A stretch of DNA of 64,000 bases from assembly GCF_964340395.1 (NCBI RefSeq), contig NC_135560.1, positions 16,083,598 through 16,147,597 on the forward strand. The letters are read 5' to 3'. The notes under the pieces are model-generated. The model saw nothing but the letters and a program-made list of their open reading frames with translations. It was not told the DNA's origin and made no database searches. Position 1 is the first letter of the stretch; every line of letters begins with the position of its first letter. The position numbers and the translations under genes are program-made. Positions 47,553-60,115 of the stretch are shown here, one piece after another. The DNA comes from Glandiceps talaboti. Taxonomy: Eukaryota; Hemichordata; Enteropneusta; Spengelidae.

Positions 47553-50500
47553 GAGTTTGTTCACAAAGCACTTCCTGTACAATGATAAACTTTCACACAT
47601 TTCTTGTACTAGTTATAGATTTTATTGTAATTAATGAGTTACAGAGATAGACTTGTTTTGAAAAACACCAATGTGTTTGTTTGCATGACGATGAGCTAAG
47701 GGAAGACTTCATTGCAAAGACAATTTGTGGTATGTTTGTTTGCATGCATGAACCTTGTCTCGTTTGCAATTGCCATGAGCAAGCAAATGCACCGATGTTA
47801 TTTCATGAGTTGTTGTGTGTGGTTTTATAAATATACGGGAAAGTCGAGTAGATATTACATATCCAGATAGGTCATCTAGAATGAATTAGAAGGCTCATTT
47901 ACATCATACACAAATGTAGATGCTTGCCGTGGCTTTGAATCTCAAGCTCAATGAGAAATCATGAAGTTGTTCATGCAAAGGAGTAAACCCCAACTGTTAC
48001 AATGATACAACCAATGTACACATAGTGTCCTGATATGACAAATGTACCATATTTGGATATTCTGTAACTGCCCCCAATAAACACTAACTTATCATTAGGC
48101 AGAATTCTGAGAATCATTGATAACGACACATGACTGTGGATGGCTTCATTTGAATTTGAAATTTCATCCCGGGACCTCAGTGAGCTAGATGTGAGAAAAG
48201 ATTTGAAGCAACAGATAGCCTCTAGACTACTTACATGTACATTATTACATGTACGTGTACATGATGTACATATTCTGGGTAATTTAGCGAAAAAATCTTT
48301 GGTAGAATGGAAACTGGATGGTCTCAATGAAATAAACTCAGGATGGTCCAGAAACTCTGACTAGCTTTGTACTCAGTTAATGAATAAAGTAGCTTACAGC
48401 TTCAGGTCAACTTCAGGTCAGCAGATATGAAACAATCTCATAAATTTGACCAAAGATTCCTATCACCATATCTGTCACCTCCATTCTAAAATAATTGGTA
48501 TGAGACAAAAATAAAAAAGAGAATACTGATTAATCATTGATGGCATTTTGATGTGACAAAGCTGCTCACTTATATATATAGCATGTAACATGTGCACTGA
48601 AGTAGAATTTTTTACGTACAAGAGAGTTTTCACCAACAACAACATGTGTCTCCTATGAACATCATGACTGCCAGACAATTAACAGTTGTCAAGGTATCAA
48701 GTAAAACAAATTGTACCAGTTAGATATAGTCACCCTCTCGAGAGTTTGTATTGATGGGCAGTGTACTATAGTTATCTCCGAACAAGGTTTTAATGTCATT
48801 GACCATGCTTTAGATAGAACATTGAGATGTACCATGTAAATGGTACACGTAATTGTAAAATATATTTTAGATGGTGCAATTTATCAGTATTTCCAGTAAA
48901 GCCTGGAGCTAGCTGTGCATCGTCAATCCAGTCGTTGTAGTATTTATTACTCAAATATTGCCATGCCAGCTGTTCCCTCTACCAGATTGGCTCCTTTTTC
49001 TTCGTTAATTGCTGTCTTGATAATCCCAATAAACATGTCATAATTGTTTAGTGGCTATGCATTATTTTTTATCATGTCCCAGCGATATGACTGTCTTGAA
49101 ACATATGATTTGGAGATGTACCTCTCATAAAAACGTTCATCCGCATTTGGATTTATTGTGTTCGGATATGTGACATTTGACCCTTGACCTTTTGAAATGT
49201 ATCGAACTAGGTAATAAAAATGTATGCAGTATCTGCAAAAATTTAAACCAGCCATGTAAGTTATCAATCATAGATATTTTTGAAAGCTGATAGAGATATA
49301 TTTGAGTCATAGAGTTGTGGGGCTGTGTCTTGTATTACATTAAAGTTGTCAGATATTTTCTCTGCAGTACTTAACACCCTAAAGTTGCCGGGATGTGACA
49401 CTTGATCTATTATCGTGGAAACTAGACACTCCTGCTTGACACCAAAATGTCATGTCCTGTAACAGACCTGTTTTGATGGTCACACACTCATTGATGTAGC
49501 AGAGCTCGGGTATTGTGTTCAACAACATGAAAGTGTGAAGTGGATGGGTGGAATGATGAGCAGATGACACTTTTTTCAGTGTATTAGTATTCCGTGCGTG
49601 TCGTCGCAGTTTTTGTTCTCGTAGCTCTGCCTAATTGGATAGCAGTACATGCTGCAGGCAACTCATGCTTTTAAAAATAGAGACTAGATGGATATTTGCT
49701 GTGTTTGATTTCCGCAATTTACAGCCATACCTTTATCCTAATTGTTTTGTAACATCTTGCGCCGATTGTAGCAAGTTGACACCTAAAACAGACACCATGT
49801 ACATGTAGGATAGTCGGGTGACACTTCCGTCAGAGCTGACACGATACTCTCGATGAACACATAAATAACTGTGAAATATTACACTGTCAGTACCATTACA
49901 TGAAATTGAAAAAGAAATTGAATAAATTTATCAGCCAAATGAAGAAATAATCCATTGGCAGCTTGAGGGTAGAATTAATAGAGGGCTTTGAACTGTCGGT
50001 GAGAAAAGTAGTATTTCAGAGCGTATCACCTGAGGGGACTGTCTCCTCAATGACACCAGTCATAACTGTTAGTCTTAGCTTCCCATCTCTTAATTTGTTA
50101 CTCATCCCATAGCTTGTAATAGCTTTCTATCTTCTTTTTTATGACCATCAGTCCTGTCACATTGTGCAATCTGTTCATCAGTATTCATTATCTTTATATT
50201 ATATTTTGCAGTTTTTGGAAATTGTATGTTATAATGAACATATATAGGAAATGGCTCATCATTCTGGATCAGTCCACTCCCTAGAAGACACTTAAGGAGC
50301 ATCAGTTTAGTAGGTAAATTGCTCGCTCGTAATATTAAGTGAAGCTGCAGAAGTAATCTGCAACAACACACTAGAATAATGCTGTTCGTACAGTATACCT
50401 TCAGGCAAGGAGATTTGGAAGGCGAGCTCTATCATTCAGGGAATGAGTGAGCGAAGGAGTTTGAAACGGTGCACTGGTATGAAATCTGAACTGTTTTGAT

Positions 50501-51197
50501 ATTCTGTCGGTGTTCTTCTAATTGGATTTGTTATTTGTTAAATTGTTGTAGGGAGGCTAACAAAATGCCAAATTTATACAACAAACCAGCTCATTATACT
50601 ACAACCCATCATTGACCTCCATATCCGATTAGGAATCTCTCTCCCTGACTGGTGTATTTCAGGTAAATTCATTATCTCATTCTCATTTTCCCTCTTCTCT
50701 CCTTTTTTTCTCCTGATTCGTCCTCGCAGCATAGATATACCGTACCAGTCTACAGTTGCCTTGATCATTGAGAAGACAAACACCACTAAGAAGTGTAATA
50801 TTGAGTGAAACTTTACTTCATATTGGTGCTTCAAATCAGTATTTGAGAAGAAAAGACTTTTTTTTCCCCATTTAGTTTTTTTTTTTAATTTTTAGTCTGT
50901 ACTTACTTTAACAGTGAAGTTTCCTCATCATCCATAAAAGGTAAGAACTCATCAAATATCTTGAAGCTTTGAGAAATATAGCTATCATATTCATAAATGA
51001 TAAAATTGTGAAGATATTTCATAGAAATGATGATGATGCGATTGCTTGAAGCCTCAGTAGCTGTTTATTTTTCCACTATTTTTCATGAGTTAAGCCAGTT
51101 TTTAAATTACAGTCCACCAAACTATTAGACACTTCAATTCTTCTAATTACCAGTACCTATCCTCTTTGTCATCAGTGGTATTGTGTTCAATGGCTTG

Positions 51198-51200
<3 letters not shown>
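47553..51200. other. No confident gene seen
   Basis: A 74-codon ATG-initiated frame at 48140-48364 has a balanced composition but no recognised motif. It runs through an ACATGTAC-rich low-complexity patch at 48231-48265. At 47932 GGCTTTGAATCTCAAGCTC recurs from the hairpin at 6487. A 70-codon minus frame at 49055 and an 89-codon minus frame at 50102 are likewise without motif. Confidence 0.45.
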
Positions 51201-51276
<76 letters not shown>

Positions 51277-51293
51277 CGTGCGTGCGTGTGTGC
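51201..51293. repeat. (TG)n(TGCG)n microsatellite
   Basis: About 36 TG units followed by TGCG units. Alternating purine-pyrimidine, Z-DNA-prone. Confidence 0.97.
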
Positions 51294-52130
51294 AAACACT
51301 AAGACATAGCAGTCTTCATAATTTTAGTCGTTTGTTAATAAATATATAAGTAAATTTGTGGACTGCTGATGGAGGTGGAACATCAGGTGAACATACATGC
51401 GTCAACAACAACAAAAATAAGTAGAATAAATTGAGTTACAGCTACTGCGGGTTTAAGTCAGTGTTTGAGTTGATAGATTTTGAAGAAAGGATGAAAAGAA
51501 AGGTGTTCATGCTGGCTGATATTGTGAATGTATCTGATATGTGTGTTGTCTGCATATGTGTTTATGTGATATGAATATTACGGTAAGTAAAATATTACAT
51601 TCTCAGACTGTAATTTGTGGTATAAGTCAATTCCTTCTGTCTTTCATGAACTGACTTTGTACAGACATATTTTAATCCTTGTATACTGAAGTGTAGAGAT
51701 GTCTTTCATCCCTACCTTGTACATGTTTGTAACCAGGTCCCTGACACAATGTCTTAGTTGGCTGTGGTAGGAAGGTCAGTTATTATCATGTTTGTTTGCC
51801 TACCATCCAACTATACCAGCAAAGTTGAAGGATACTAATAGTGTTCCCTACCCAGGGGAATGCAATGGTGTTCGTTAAAGGAAGCGTACAAAACTGCGGA
51901 TGTGGTCAGAGTTATTGTACCGTTAAGTACAAACTAGGAAAGGTGACTGTGGAGAGTTAGTTTTTTGCATGATCACTCACTACTAGTTAACCTATAGAGG
52001 CTTAAATGGAGCACAATTAATCCAACAAAAATGATGATGATGATAAAAAAAATATGCACATAACAAGGAAATATTGATGAATGTCAAATTCTTGTGTTGT
52101 GGTAGTCAAGTCAGACATGATAAGACTATG
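51294..52130. other. No gene seen
   Basis: Unremarkable. Confidence 0.4.
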
Positions 52131-52260
52131 TGAATGAATGAATGAAATTTATTTCACATATAGCAAAAATAAGCTGCACTTTCAAAGAAGACACATATGG
52201 TACAAATATACAAAATGAATAGATAAATACACCATTGTATTCTGATTTTAAACCATGGAA
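52131..52260 (-). mobile_element. Retroposon 3' end with (TTCA)n tail
   Basis: GAATGAATGAATGAAATTTATTTCACATATAG and onwards is the reverse of a body ending CTATATGTGAAATAAATTTC then (ATTC)n. This is a common 3' end for CR1/L2-like LINEs and their SINEs. The upstream body (to about 52260) is AT-rich and unclassified. Confidence 0.55.
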
Positions 52261-52799
52261 ATAGTTGAGCGGAACTAGTCAGCGTTTTTGCATTGGTTCC
52301 CGAATATCATGAAAATAACATGTTTCTGGAAACATAGGCGAATGTAGACCTGCAAGTCCTGGTACAAAACAATTAATGTGTGAGAAAGTTATACAGAATA
52401 AGATGTAAGATTAATGATTTTCCATAGTTTTAATTTAAGGTTGTGTCCATCTAATGAATTATTCATGAAGCTAGGTGTTCTCAATGTAAATGGTGTTTAT
52501 TATAAGCCAGCATTTACTCGTCCATTTATGTTTTCTTGATTTGATTGGCAAAAATACTTTAAAAGTTAACGTAGAATTGTTTTTTTAGAATACCGCAGGT
52601 TAACAGTATAGTATTACTGCACTAACTATGATCAATATGTATATTCTTATTTCATCAACACTTTGTTTTAGTCTGAGACATTACACAAATCCTAGACTTA
52701 GGCAATACAGTACTTTAAGTGGTGACTTTTCAGTACAAGCATGAAATAGATTACCATACAATCTCCAGCAAAGCTGTACTTTGGAATTCTTGCTATATT
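52261..52799. other. No gene seen
   Basis: Unremarkable. Confidence 0.4.
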
Positions 52800-53295
52800 A
52801 AATTTTCTTTTACTTAGTGAGTGAATGAGTGAGTGGGTGTTAGGGGAGGGAATGAGAGGTGGCTCTTTAGTGCTTCTGAATTGTTACCATCCTAAAGTTC
52901 AATCCTAAGTAAGAGTGGGAGGGCGGATGAGTGGACATTAGGGAGAGGAAGTGAGGGAAGAGGGCTCTTTATTACTTCTGAATTTGTAAAAATTCTGATT
53001 TGGTAAGATTTGGTAGATGTTTGAAAAATGGAAGGGGGTGTGGTGGGGGGGGGGGGGGGGGCATTTCTGCATTACTTGTGAATTCTTTTTGCCATACCAA
53101 TTTTTCATTTGTTAAGTGTAATTGGGTGGATAATAGGGGAGAGGGGGTCTGCATTATTTCTGAACTCTTGCCATTATCAATTTTTCAGCAATTGGATGGT
53201 TGTATAAGAAGGTAGGGAGAGGGTCTCTACATTACATGTGAATTCTTTGCAAAGTAAAATTTTCATTTCATGAGTATTGTGTGAGGGGGTTGGAC
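52800..53295. repeat. Degenerate G-rich tandem repeat, ~80-105-bp unit, five copies
   Basis: CTGAATTGTTACCAT (about 52876), CTGAATTTGTAAAAA (52978), GTGAATTCTTTTTGCC (53078), CTGAACTCTTGCCATT (53161) and GTGAATTCTTTGCAAA (53239) mark successive units. Each is preceded by GAGAGGG/GGGGG and a TnCATTACTT-like block and followed by AATTTTTCATTT-like sequence and GAGTG/GGATGG. A G18 run lies at 53044-53061. Noncoding. Confidence 0.75.
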
Positions 53296-53503
53296 ATAAC
53301 AACTTACAAGTATTGCCAACACTAAATGGTCTACACTGTTTCCTTTACAGTAGAGCTTCTTTATATTTATCAATGTACTAATAACAACACCAATTACAAA
53401 TATTTGATTCATACGTTGGAATAGTGAGTACTGATCGGAGACACTAAACTATGTTAAACTCCCTGCCCAAAAGAAAGAAAGAAATTTAAAAAAATAAAAT
53501 TTA

Positions 53504-53504
<1 letters not shown>

Positions 53505-53560
<56 letters not shown>
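53505..53560. repeat. (CA)n microsatellite
   Basis: About 28 CA units, followed by TATAGGTATATATAG. Confidence 0.97.
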
Positions 53561-53564
<4 letters not shown>

Positions 53565-54829
53565 GGTATATATAGTTTCAATGCTCATTTATTTTCCTTC
53601 AGTCCCATTTTCTTGAATTTCACAAAAAATCAAACTTTTATTTCCCTGATCATTTAATCAGACTTTCTGTCTAAAATGTCTAGCATGATTCTACATGACA
53701 GTCTTTTTTACAGTCAAATCACTTATACATGTACTTATAATTTCAAATCTAGTCTTAATATCAATACCCTATAGATTTTCCTTTCATTTGAAAGTATAAA
53801 ACCTTATCAGGCAGCAGTGTATAAACTCAGTTCAACAAAACAGTTCTTGTCTATTAGGATAATGTAGGCTTTTAGTAAAAAAAAAAGTTAATAAAAATGT
53901 TTTTAAACAGGCCTTCTATTCACTTTACAATGTACTTGCAGATAGAGACTTCTAGTATTCAGATATAAATAGGTATGAAAAGGTAAATGCAGATGTGCTA
54001 TTTTTCGTCTTCCCTGCATATAAAAAAAGTACTCTTTCTGGTACAGGAATTCAATAAATGTTGATGTCCATAAGGTTTTAAAAAGAAACCAATTCCATTA
54101 TAAAAGTACTTTCTGGGTTTGATGTGTACATAAAATTTGATAGCTGCTTAGTACATTTGAATTAGTATTCTATGTGATGTACGGTTACTGACAGCCAGGG
54201 ATTTGTTTAGCGTTATCGTCCACAGTCTGAGAGAATACCTTACTTTGACTGAAACGAGGAAAATTTCAGGATTTTTTTCAAGGGATCTACTGACGTAGAC
54301 TGAAAGATTGTTCGCAGGTAGGCATAAAAAGGAACAGCAGCTTGTATACAGAGGTGAATATGATGTTAGGAGACAAAGGGTAAGACATGTCAAAGGTGTT
54401 TTGCTATGTTGTGTACACGTGACTGTGATCTCATTTTGCATTATATCGCCGTCTGTTTTCATGTACATTTTGTGGTGTATATTTCCTATTGTAAGTCCTA
54501 CGTGTTATATATCGTCATAGGGATTAATATAGAAATACAGCCATTAGATATCATATCATGAGCTTTCTTTAGTTGCTGTCACCAGAATTCAGGCTCTGTT
54601 TCTTGACAGCATTAATATTTTATTTGCCGGTGTCTTATTCCTGTAAAGGTAATCCTGATATTCACAGTTGAAATCTGAAATAATAGTTAGAAAACCCTAA
54701 GTTAATTAGGGTGCATTGCTTTCTCAGAATTGACACCTGAATTGAGTAACTGAGTAACTGTATTGCAAAACTACAGATCCACAACTACTACAAGCATTTC
54801 ACTGTTTTGTCGGTTTTAATTCCACTGAA
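53561..54829. other. No confident gene seen
   Basis: A small splice-bounded open interval (54318-54379, CAG before and GTAAGA after) was noticed but is too short to call. The antisense 106-codon frame 54148-54468 has no motif. Confidence 0.4.
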
Positions 54830-55362
54830 AAGACCAAAAGACGTAGATCCCTTCAGGTGCGTTGAACTAAGTAAGTGGTGACTCTCTGATGACCTGTGGT
54901 TTGATCTTTCTGCTGTCTATAGGTCAGGACAGTATGATGAGAGGTATTGATACCATGTAGAATGTTTCAAGCCAATGGATGCAGACCCCTCCAGGTGTGT
55001 TGACCTTAATAGTGACCCCCATACTCTCTAATGACCTATGATTTGATCTATCTGCCGTCTAAGTTCAGGGCACAGAGGTATGACATGTAGATTGTTACAA
55101 CGTTCACAAGCCATTGGATGCAGACCCCTCCAGGTGTGTTGACCTTAATAGTGACCCCCATACTCTCTAATGACCTATGATTTGATCTATCTGCCGTCTA
55201 AGTTCAGGGCACAGAACTATGACATGCAGATTGTTACAACGTTCACAAGCCATTGGATGCAGACCCCTCCAGGTGTGTTGACCTTAATAGTGACCCCCAT
55301 ACTCTCTAATGACCTATGATTTGATCTATCTGACATCTAAGGTCAGGGCAGGTAATTTGTAA
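54830..55362. repeat. 139-bp tandem repeat, four units
   Basis: Equivalent points fall at 54830, 54969, 55108 and 55247, exactly 139 bp apart. Units 2-4 are nearly identical through GGATGCAGACCCCTCCAGGT, GTGTTGACCTTAATAGTGAC, CCCCATACTCTCTAATGACC, TATGATTTGATCTATCTG and TACAACGTTCACAAGCC. Unit 1 is clearly diverged, and the end of unit 4 diverges after GTCTAAGGTCAGGGCA. The period is not a multiple of three, so it is not a coding repeat. The more GC-rich composition stands out from its surroundings. Confidence 0.95.
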
Positions 55363-55740
55363 CAACCAATGTAACATGCTTAGATGATAAACTTGAAAGT
55401 GTGTGTTCTTTCCGATCCAAACTTGAACTTGTATATTACAACTGCTATGGATGTAACTGTGAGATGGTCATATTACTAGTAGGAAGGTGTGTACATATCA
55501 CAGAGGACAAAGGACTTGGGGATAAGATAATGGTAAGGTTAGATACGTCTCATTGGATATTATGTGTGACTTTAGACAGTTAGATTAAACACCTGAGTCG
55601 GGATTATCAAGAGTTCTGGAGGCTAAATTGACAGGATGGGTACCAAAGGACCTTGAGCTGTCTAATATCCACATCAAATTACTGTAACTCTCAGATAAAT
55701 ATTGTATATCATAAACTCAAACAAAGAAATATACTCTAAA
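55363..55740. other. No confident gene seen
   Basis: A 60-codon frame (55401-55583) includes a good donor-like ATG|GTAAGG at 55532, but no motif. Confidence 0.35.
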
Positions 55741-55983
55741 GACAGACAGACAGACAGACAGACAGATATACAGATGGATGCACACACACACACATACACA
55801 CACTTGCATGCATGCATACATACATACATACATACATACATACATACATACATACATACATACATACATACATACATACATACAGACAGACAGACAGACA
55901 GACAGACATACATACAGACAGACAGACAGACAGATGGACAGACACAGACAGGCAGGCAGGCAGGCAGGAAGAAAGACAGACAA
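55741..55983. repeat. Compound (CAGA/CATA/CA)n microsatellite, ~240 bp
   Basis: Blocks of CAGA, CA, CATA, CAGA, GGCA and GAAA. This is the complementary strand type of the array at 44723-45183. The six overlapping open frames are artefacts of tetranucleotide repetition. Confidence 0.97.
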
Positions 55984-56544
55984 GTGGAGAGACATAATGT
56001 GAATAAAGAATAGGACATGGATATGGGGAGAGAACCATTTTTCAGATGAAATTAATTGGAATTTTACGGGGATACAGATTTCTATATAATTATATCTGTA
56101 TATTAATGTAGTTTTACTCTTTAAGTATCCAGCACCGTGATGGTTATGATATGCAAACTTTTACATCATTAGTTTTTCAACACGTTAAAGAAGGCATTCC
56201 ATTTCTACTTGACCTGTACATGTCTTTCATTTCCCACTGCTGATAGATGTTTCTACTACCAATATAATTTGTGTTGGTGAAACCATGATTGGAAAACATG
56301 ACTCATGCCTGACACCTTAAATTAATCTTGAGACAAGCATTGTTGTATCCGTGAAAGCTTTAAAAGCATTACCGTATTACATTAGCTGCATCAACTACAC
56401 AATGAATTGACAGAGAAAGAGAAGAAACAGGATCACGTCGAAAGGCTCTACTTGACTTTCTTTATATAACAGACTGGTTTGAAATTTACTAAGTTAGAAT
56501 ACTTTGAGAAAAGGATGGAAACTACTGAATTACTATTTGATTAA
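55984..56544. other. No gene seen
   Basis: Unremarkable. Confidence 0.4.
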
Positions 56545-56918
56545 AGGGGAATGCCACTCCAGGAAATAAATGTATTTTCAGAACTTTTTTGGTTCTGGAG
56601 AGTCATTTCATGATTTCACTTTTACTTAAATTTTGTGTGATTGCCAAAAAACGTCAAATTGAAACTTTATTTCACCTACGTGCTTATTTCCTTTAAATAG
56701 ATAGTCATGAATATTCAGTGTTCATCTAATACATATGCATGTCTGCTAAGTCCCATGAGGCAACAGTGGACCAGGGTAAGAACAATTGAGATGAAATAAG
56801 AGTTTTAATTTGGTGTTTCTTGGAAATTGCAGGAAATTTATGTGACATGAATTCATGAAATGACTCTCCAGAACCCAAAGTTTATGAAAATAAATCTATT
56901 TCCTGGAGTGGCATTCCT
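56545..56918. mobile_element. TTAA-flanked miniature transposon, ~70-bp TIRs
   Basis: Left end AGGGGAATGCCACTCCAGGA and right end the reverse complement of AGGAATGCCACTCCAGGA. Inverted pairing continues through AATARATKTATTTTCA and GGTTCTGGAGAGTCATTTCA (about 70 bp, one 2-bp indel near the tip). TTAA flanks both sides (56541-56544 and 56919-56922). TTAA duplications and GGG-type tips are known for piggyBac and Kolobok superfamilies; which one is undetermined. Without transposase. Relatives at 20593-20780 and 24925-25312. Confidence 0.9.
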
Positions 56919-57372
56919 TTAAAGTGAAGATATATCACTCAATTAATTAGGATGAACACATTAAAACTCAATCACTTGTGTAGTAATCCCCCCCCCCCCA
57001 TACCTTCATTAGGATATTCAGACTGTAGATAGTATATTTTAGAATTCCACTATTGAAGTACCTTACCATGCAAACAAATTAAAACAGAATGTATGACAGT
57101 TACTGTGTGTTATCAATTAATTAATTAATTAATCTTTTAGTGAGCAAGATTTCTTGCTTAGTCTTCTTTCAGTAGAAAAAGAATCTAATCACATATTCAT
57201 AGTATTACATCATAATGGTCTCATTTGATTGGTCAAATTATAGTCATATTCACTCATGATTGGTCAAAAGTAGTCACAAGTTTCTCATTGTATTGCTTCA
57301 GGAGTGAAGTACAACATATTACGACAGCAAAAACTCCCCATTTTCTGCATATTTCTGAATGGAAAAGCTTTT
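56919..57372. other. No gene seen
   Basis: Contains a C12 run (56988-56999) and (TTAA)n at 57116-57133. Confidence 0.4.
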
Positions 57373-57622
57373 AGCAGTCAACTCAGTAGATTTCAAGATA
57401 TTGCAGGATAGGAAATATGTAGTTGTTACTACTCATCTCAGAGTGAAAAGTTTTTGTAGTGAATTTGGTAAATCTCAACATATTGTAATGTAGCAAACAT
57501 TTGGCGTTCTCTGCTAAGCTGAGACATAAGACAAAATTTGCAGCAAATTTGATAGATTTCAACATATAGCAGTGTAGCAAACATGAGAATGTGCTGTGCT
57601 CAGCGATGACCTCAAAAACATG
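57373..57622. repeat. Degenerate tandem repeat, ~83-bp unit, three copies
   Basis: Units start at 57373 (AGCAGTCAACTCAGTAGATT), 57456 (GTAGTGAATTTGGTAAATCT) and 57540 (GCAGCAAATTTGATAGATTT). Each continues CAAsATATTG/ATAGYA..GTAGCAAACAT and a CTGnGCTGAG-like block. The repeat is echoed in the 65-codon minus-strand frame, but stop codons break other units. Confidence 0.75.
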
Positions 57623-58369
57623 TACCGATAGGTTTACATAGCACAGTTCTAAATAGAGTGATAAGATTAAAAGTTTGAAAGAATTACATCCCAGAATGAC
57701 CTTAACACAAGATTTTCACTCATTCTAGATATTATTTGCCAGTTGCCATGGAAACTAAGTTTGACATCATTATGTCACTATTTTTCCTTTGAAATATACA
57801 ATTTTCCAAATGATCACTTCAGGTTGATCAGCTGCCAATTGCCGGCATAGGTAATTCCAATCTTGTTCAGTATATTTTTACATAACAACTTCTTTTGCTA
57901 CTTGGCGACACATTTTACAGCGAGCAAAAATTGTAATGAGGCAGATCTAAAGTGAGACAGAGAAAAATCACCTTAAGAAGGAGTTGTGGAGTGGTGAAAA
58001 CTCTATAGATGATAGAGTTTACAGACTGCTGCAATGAATCGTAATTTTACCTGTGTCCTCAATGGTAATGCCACCCCAGGTTCAGGCAATCTCCATATAA
58101 AGCTGCTACCTTCATGTGAAATTTTCGCATCAGTGTTTTCACTTCAAGGAAATACGATGTAGATCTCCAATAAAAAATTGAAAGCCTGATTTCAATTTAT
58201 ATTGATGCCCTCAACATTTTCAAGATTTGTTTTATGTGCCCTCTTAAACAGACAACACATTTTGCCATGCGTCGAAGTAATATTTAAAAAAAAATTGGGT
58301 TTCTTGTGAGAAGACACACATTTGATTCAGTATGGAATTAAAAGGGAATACAAATTTTATGATGTGTTA
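57623..58369. other. No gene seen
   Basis: Unremarkable; the TTA at 58367-58369 is the target duplication of the next element. Confidence 0.4.
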
Positions 58370-58782
58370 GGGCGGTCTTTGCTATTTGTCTATTTCTCAT
58401 CGGAACACCCTAAAAATGATGAGTCCATCAGCTAAAATTTTTACAGTTATTAAAAAGTAAGTGTGTATGTAGATGTTAGTGATAATAATTAGTGCCTCAT
58501 AATCTCACTTTAACATTTTGATTAACTTGAAAATGACAGTTAAAGTGAAAATAAAAACTGACCTTTTTGCTTTATTAAAGGTCTTGAATTTCATTTCATC
58601 TAAAAACAATAATTTTCATTCAGATATGTATTTTTGGAATCACAATATTACAATCAGTGGTTTCGTGATTTTTTCCTAATTCTGCCATAGAGGGTGTTAA
58701 TTTTAAAAAAAATTATTTCACCAGATTGAAGTAATATAGGTCGTTCAGGTCATGAGAAACATTGAAATAAGTACGACTGCCG
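58370..58782. mobile_element. TTA-flanked miniature DNA transposon, copy 2
   Basis: Starts GGGCGGTCTTTGC..TATTTCTCAT and ends ATGAGAAACATTG..GACTGCCG, imperfect 31-bp inverted repeats (about two-thirds identical). It is flanked by TTA on both sides (58367-58369 and 58783-58785). Uninterrupted homologue of 27477-28132, which shares CTCATC..AATGATG, AACAATAATTT, ACAATCAGTGG and ACCAGATTGAAGTAATAT. Structure compatible with PIF/Harbinger; no transposase present. Confidence 0.8.
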
Positions 58783-58785
58783 TTA

Positions 58786-59773
58786 CAAAAAAATTGCTGT
58801 AGCATGTCAAATTGGTTTAGTGAAGAACTGATTGGTAAACCAGGGCAACCATTCAGAACTTCACCGTATCACAAATCTGCTAGGATTCTATCTTTTACCA
58901 TGAAATGAGTACATGCAGACACAAAAAATGATATTTCCTGTTGAAAAAGTCATTGCCCGATGAAAATAGACCAAGCATTTTTATCAACTTTGATGTATTT
59001 TGTCCTTCTTTTTTGTTAAAATTAGCTGCTTTTGTTAATAATTTTGTCAAAATAAAATTGTTCTTTATGTGTGAAAATGATTGAAACTATTGATATTTGA
59101 CTGTGTTTGTATAACACCTACTTAACCCTGTTCTGCTAAAGTTTTAACAAAAGCTGAAGAAGTAGATCATTGTATTATATTATTACAGTAATATTTTTAA
59201 GCTTTCCGTCTGTCTGGTAGTGAAACCTTACACATTACAGTAGGTGAGTGTTTTGTAAATGCCAAGGCGTATTTGTACAAGTAATGAAGTGAGAGGTTTT
59301 TTTTTTTTTATATTAGATGCCGACAAACAGAAAATGATGTGCTTCTGATAATGACACCTTCAGTAATATTGATTGGCAGGGGCTTTGTGTAGACAACAAT
59401 GTAATGAAAATTGTAAAATGAGATGCACCAACCCCTCCATCATTGTAATGAAATCTGTGTTGGTGGGTGCTGTGAGCTTTTCTGTATGGTGTAACCGTAA
59501 TCAAACAGATAACAGCCGTTATCAGACGTCATAGTCATAGCACCCAAATCACGTACTCTCATGGAAATAACAGACTATGTCATACATTCAGGCTTTTTAT
59601 AAAAAAAATCATTTTAGGGTAATCAAAATATGATATTCACATATCGACAAATTACAATGTGTAGGTGCGAGGCAAGAATGCAGGCATCTATTCATGCTCG
59701 TGAGGTTTCCATAGCAACACCATGATGTAAGAGTGCAAATGAAAAAAAAAATTAGAAATGAAAACATAATACC
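58786..59773. other. No gene seen
   Basis: AT-rich, without recognised elements. Confidence 0.4.
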
Positions 59774-59840
59774 AAGTGCATAGAAATAGCAGCCTGTATA
59801 TATGTGATCAGGATTCGATTCAACACACAGATACCATTCT
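59774..59840 (+). repeat. Outlying copy of the 301-bp repeat module
   Basis: AAGTGCATAGAAATAGCAGC, CTGTATATATGTGATCAGGA and TTCGATTCAACAC match the start of the module at 60566 and 60867. Confidence 0.65.
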
Positions 59841-60115
59841 TGATCAGTGCAGTACATCAGTTTTGCACATAACTGTTTTCTCTACTTCATCCTTGATCAG
59901 TGGAGCAACCTTACACGTACACAGTCTGTCTCTCTCGCTTCGTTATACAGTGTGAGTACATGGTTTTTTTTTTCTTTTCTTCTACTTGTCTTGCCGTTCT
60001 GATCACTTCAATTCATTTTGATGGCTTAAATGGAGTTATTGATTTTATTTCCCCCAAGAGGAAATTTACCTGTTCAGCAGTAACAGTTGACACTCTCTTT
60101 AGACACTGAAAGTGC

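Noticed and set aside
48140-48364. 74-codon ATG frame with balanced composition
   Set aside because: Runs through an ACATGTAC low-complexity patch, has no known motif and an antisense frame of greater length overlaps it.
54318-54379. 62-bp interval between CAG and GTAAGA, open in two frames, basic peptide
   Set aside because: Same reason; no similarity recognised and the phases cannot be tested without transcripts.
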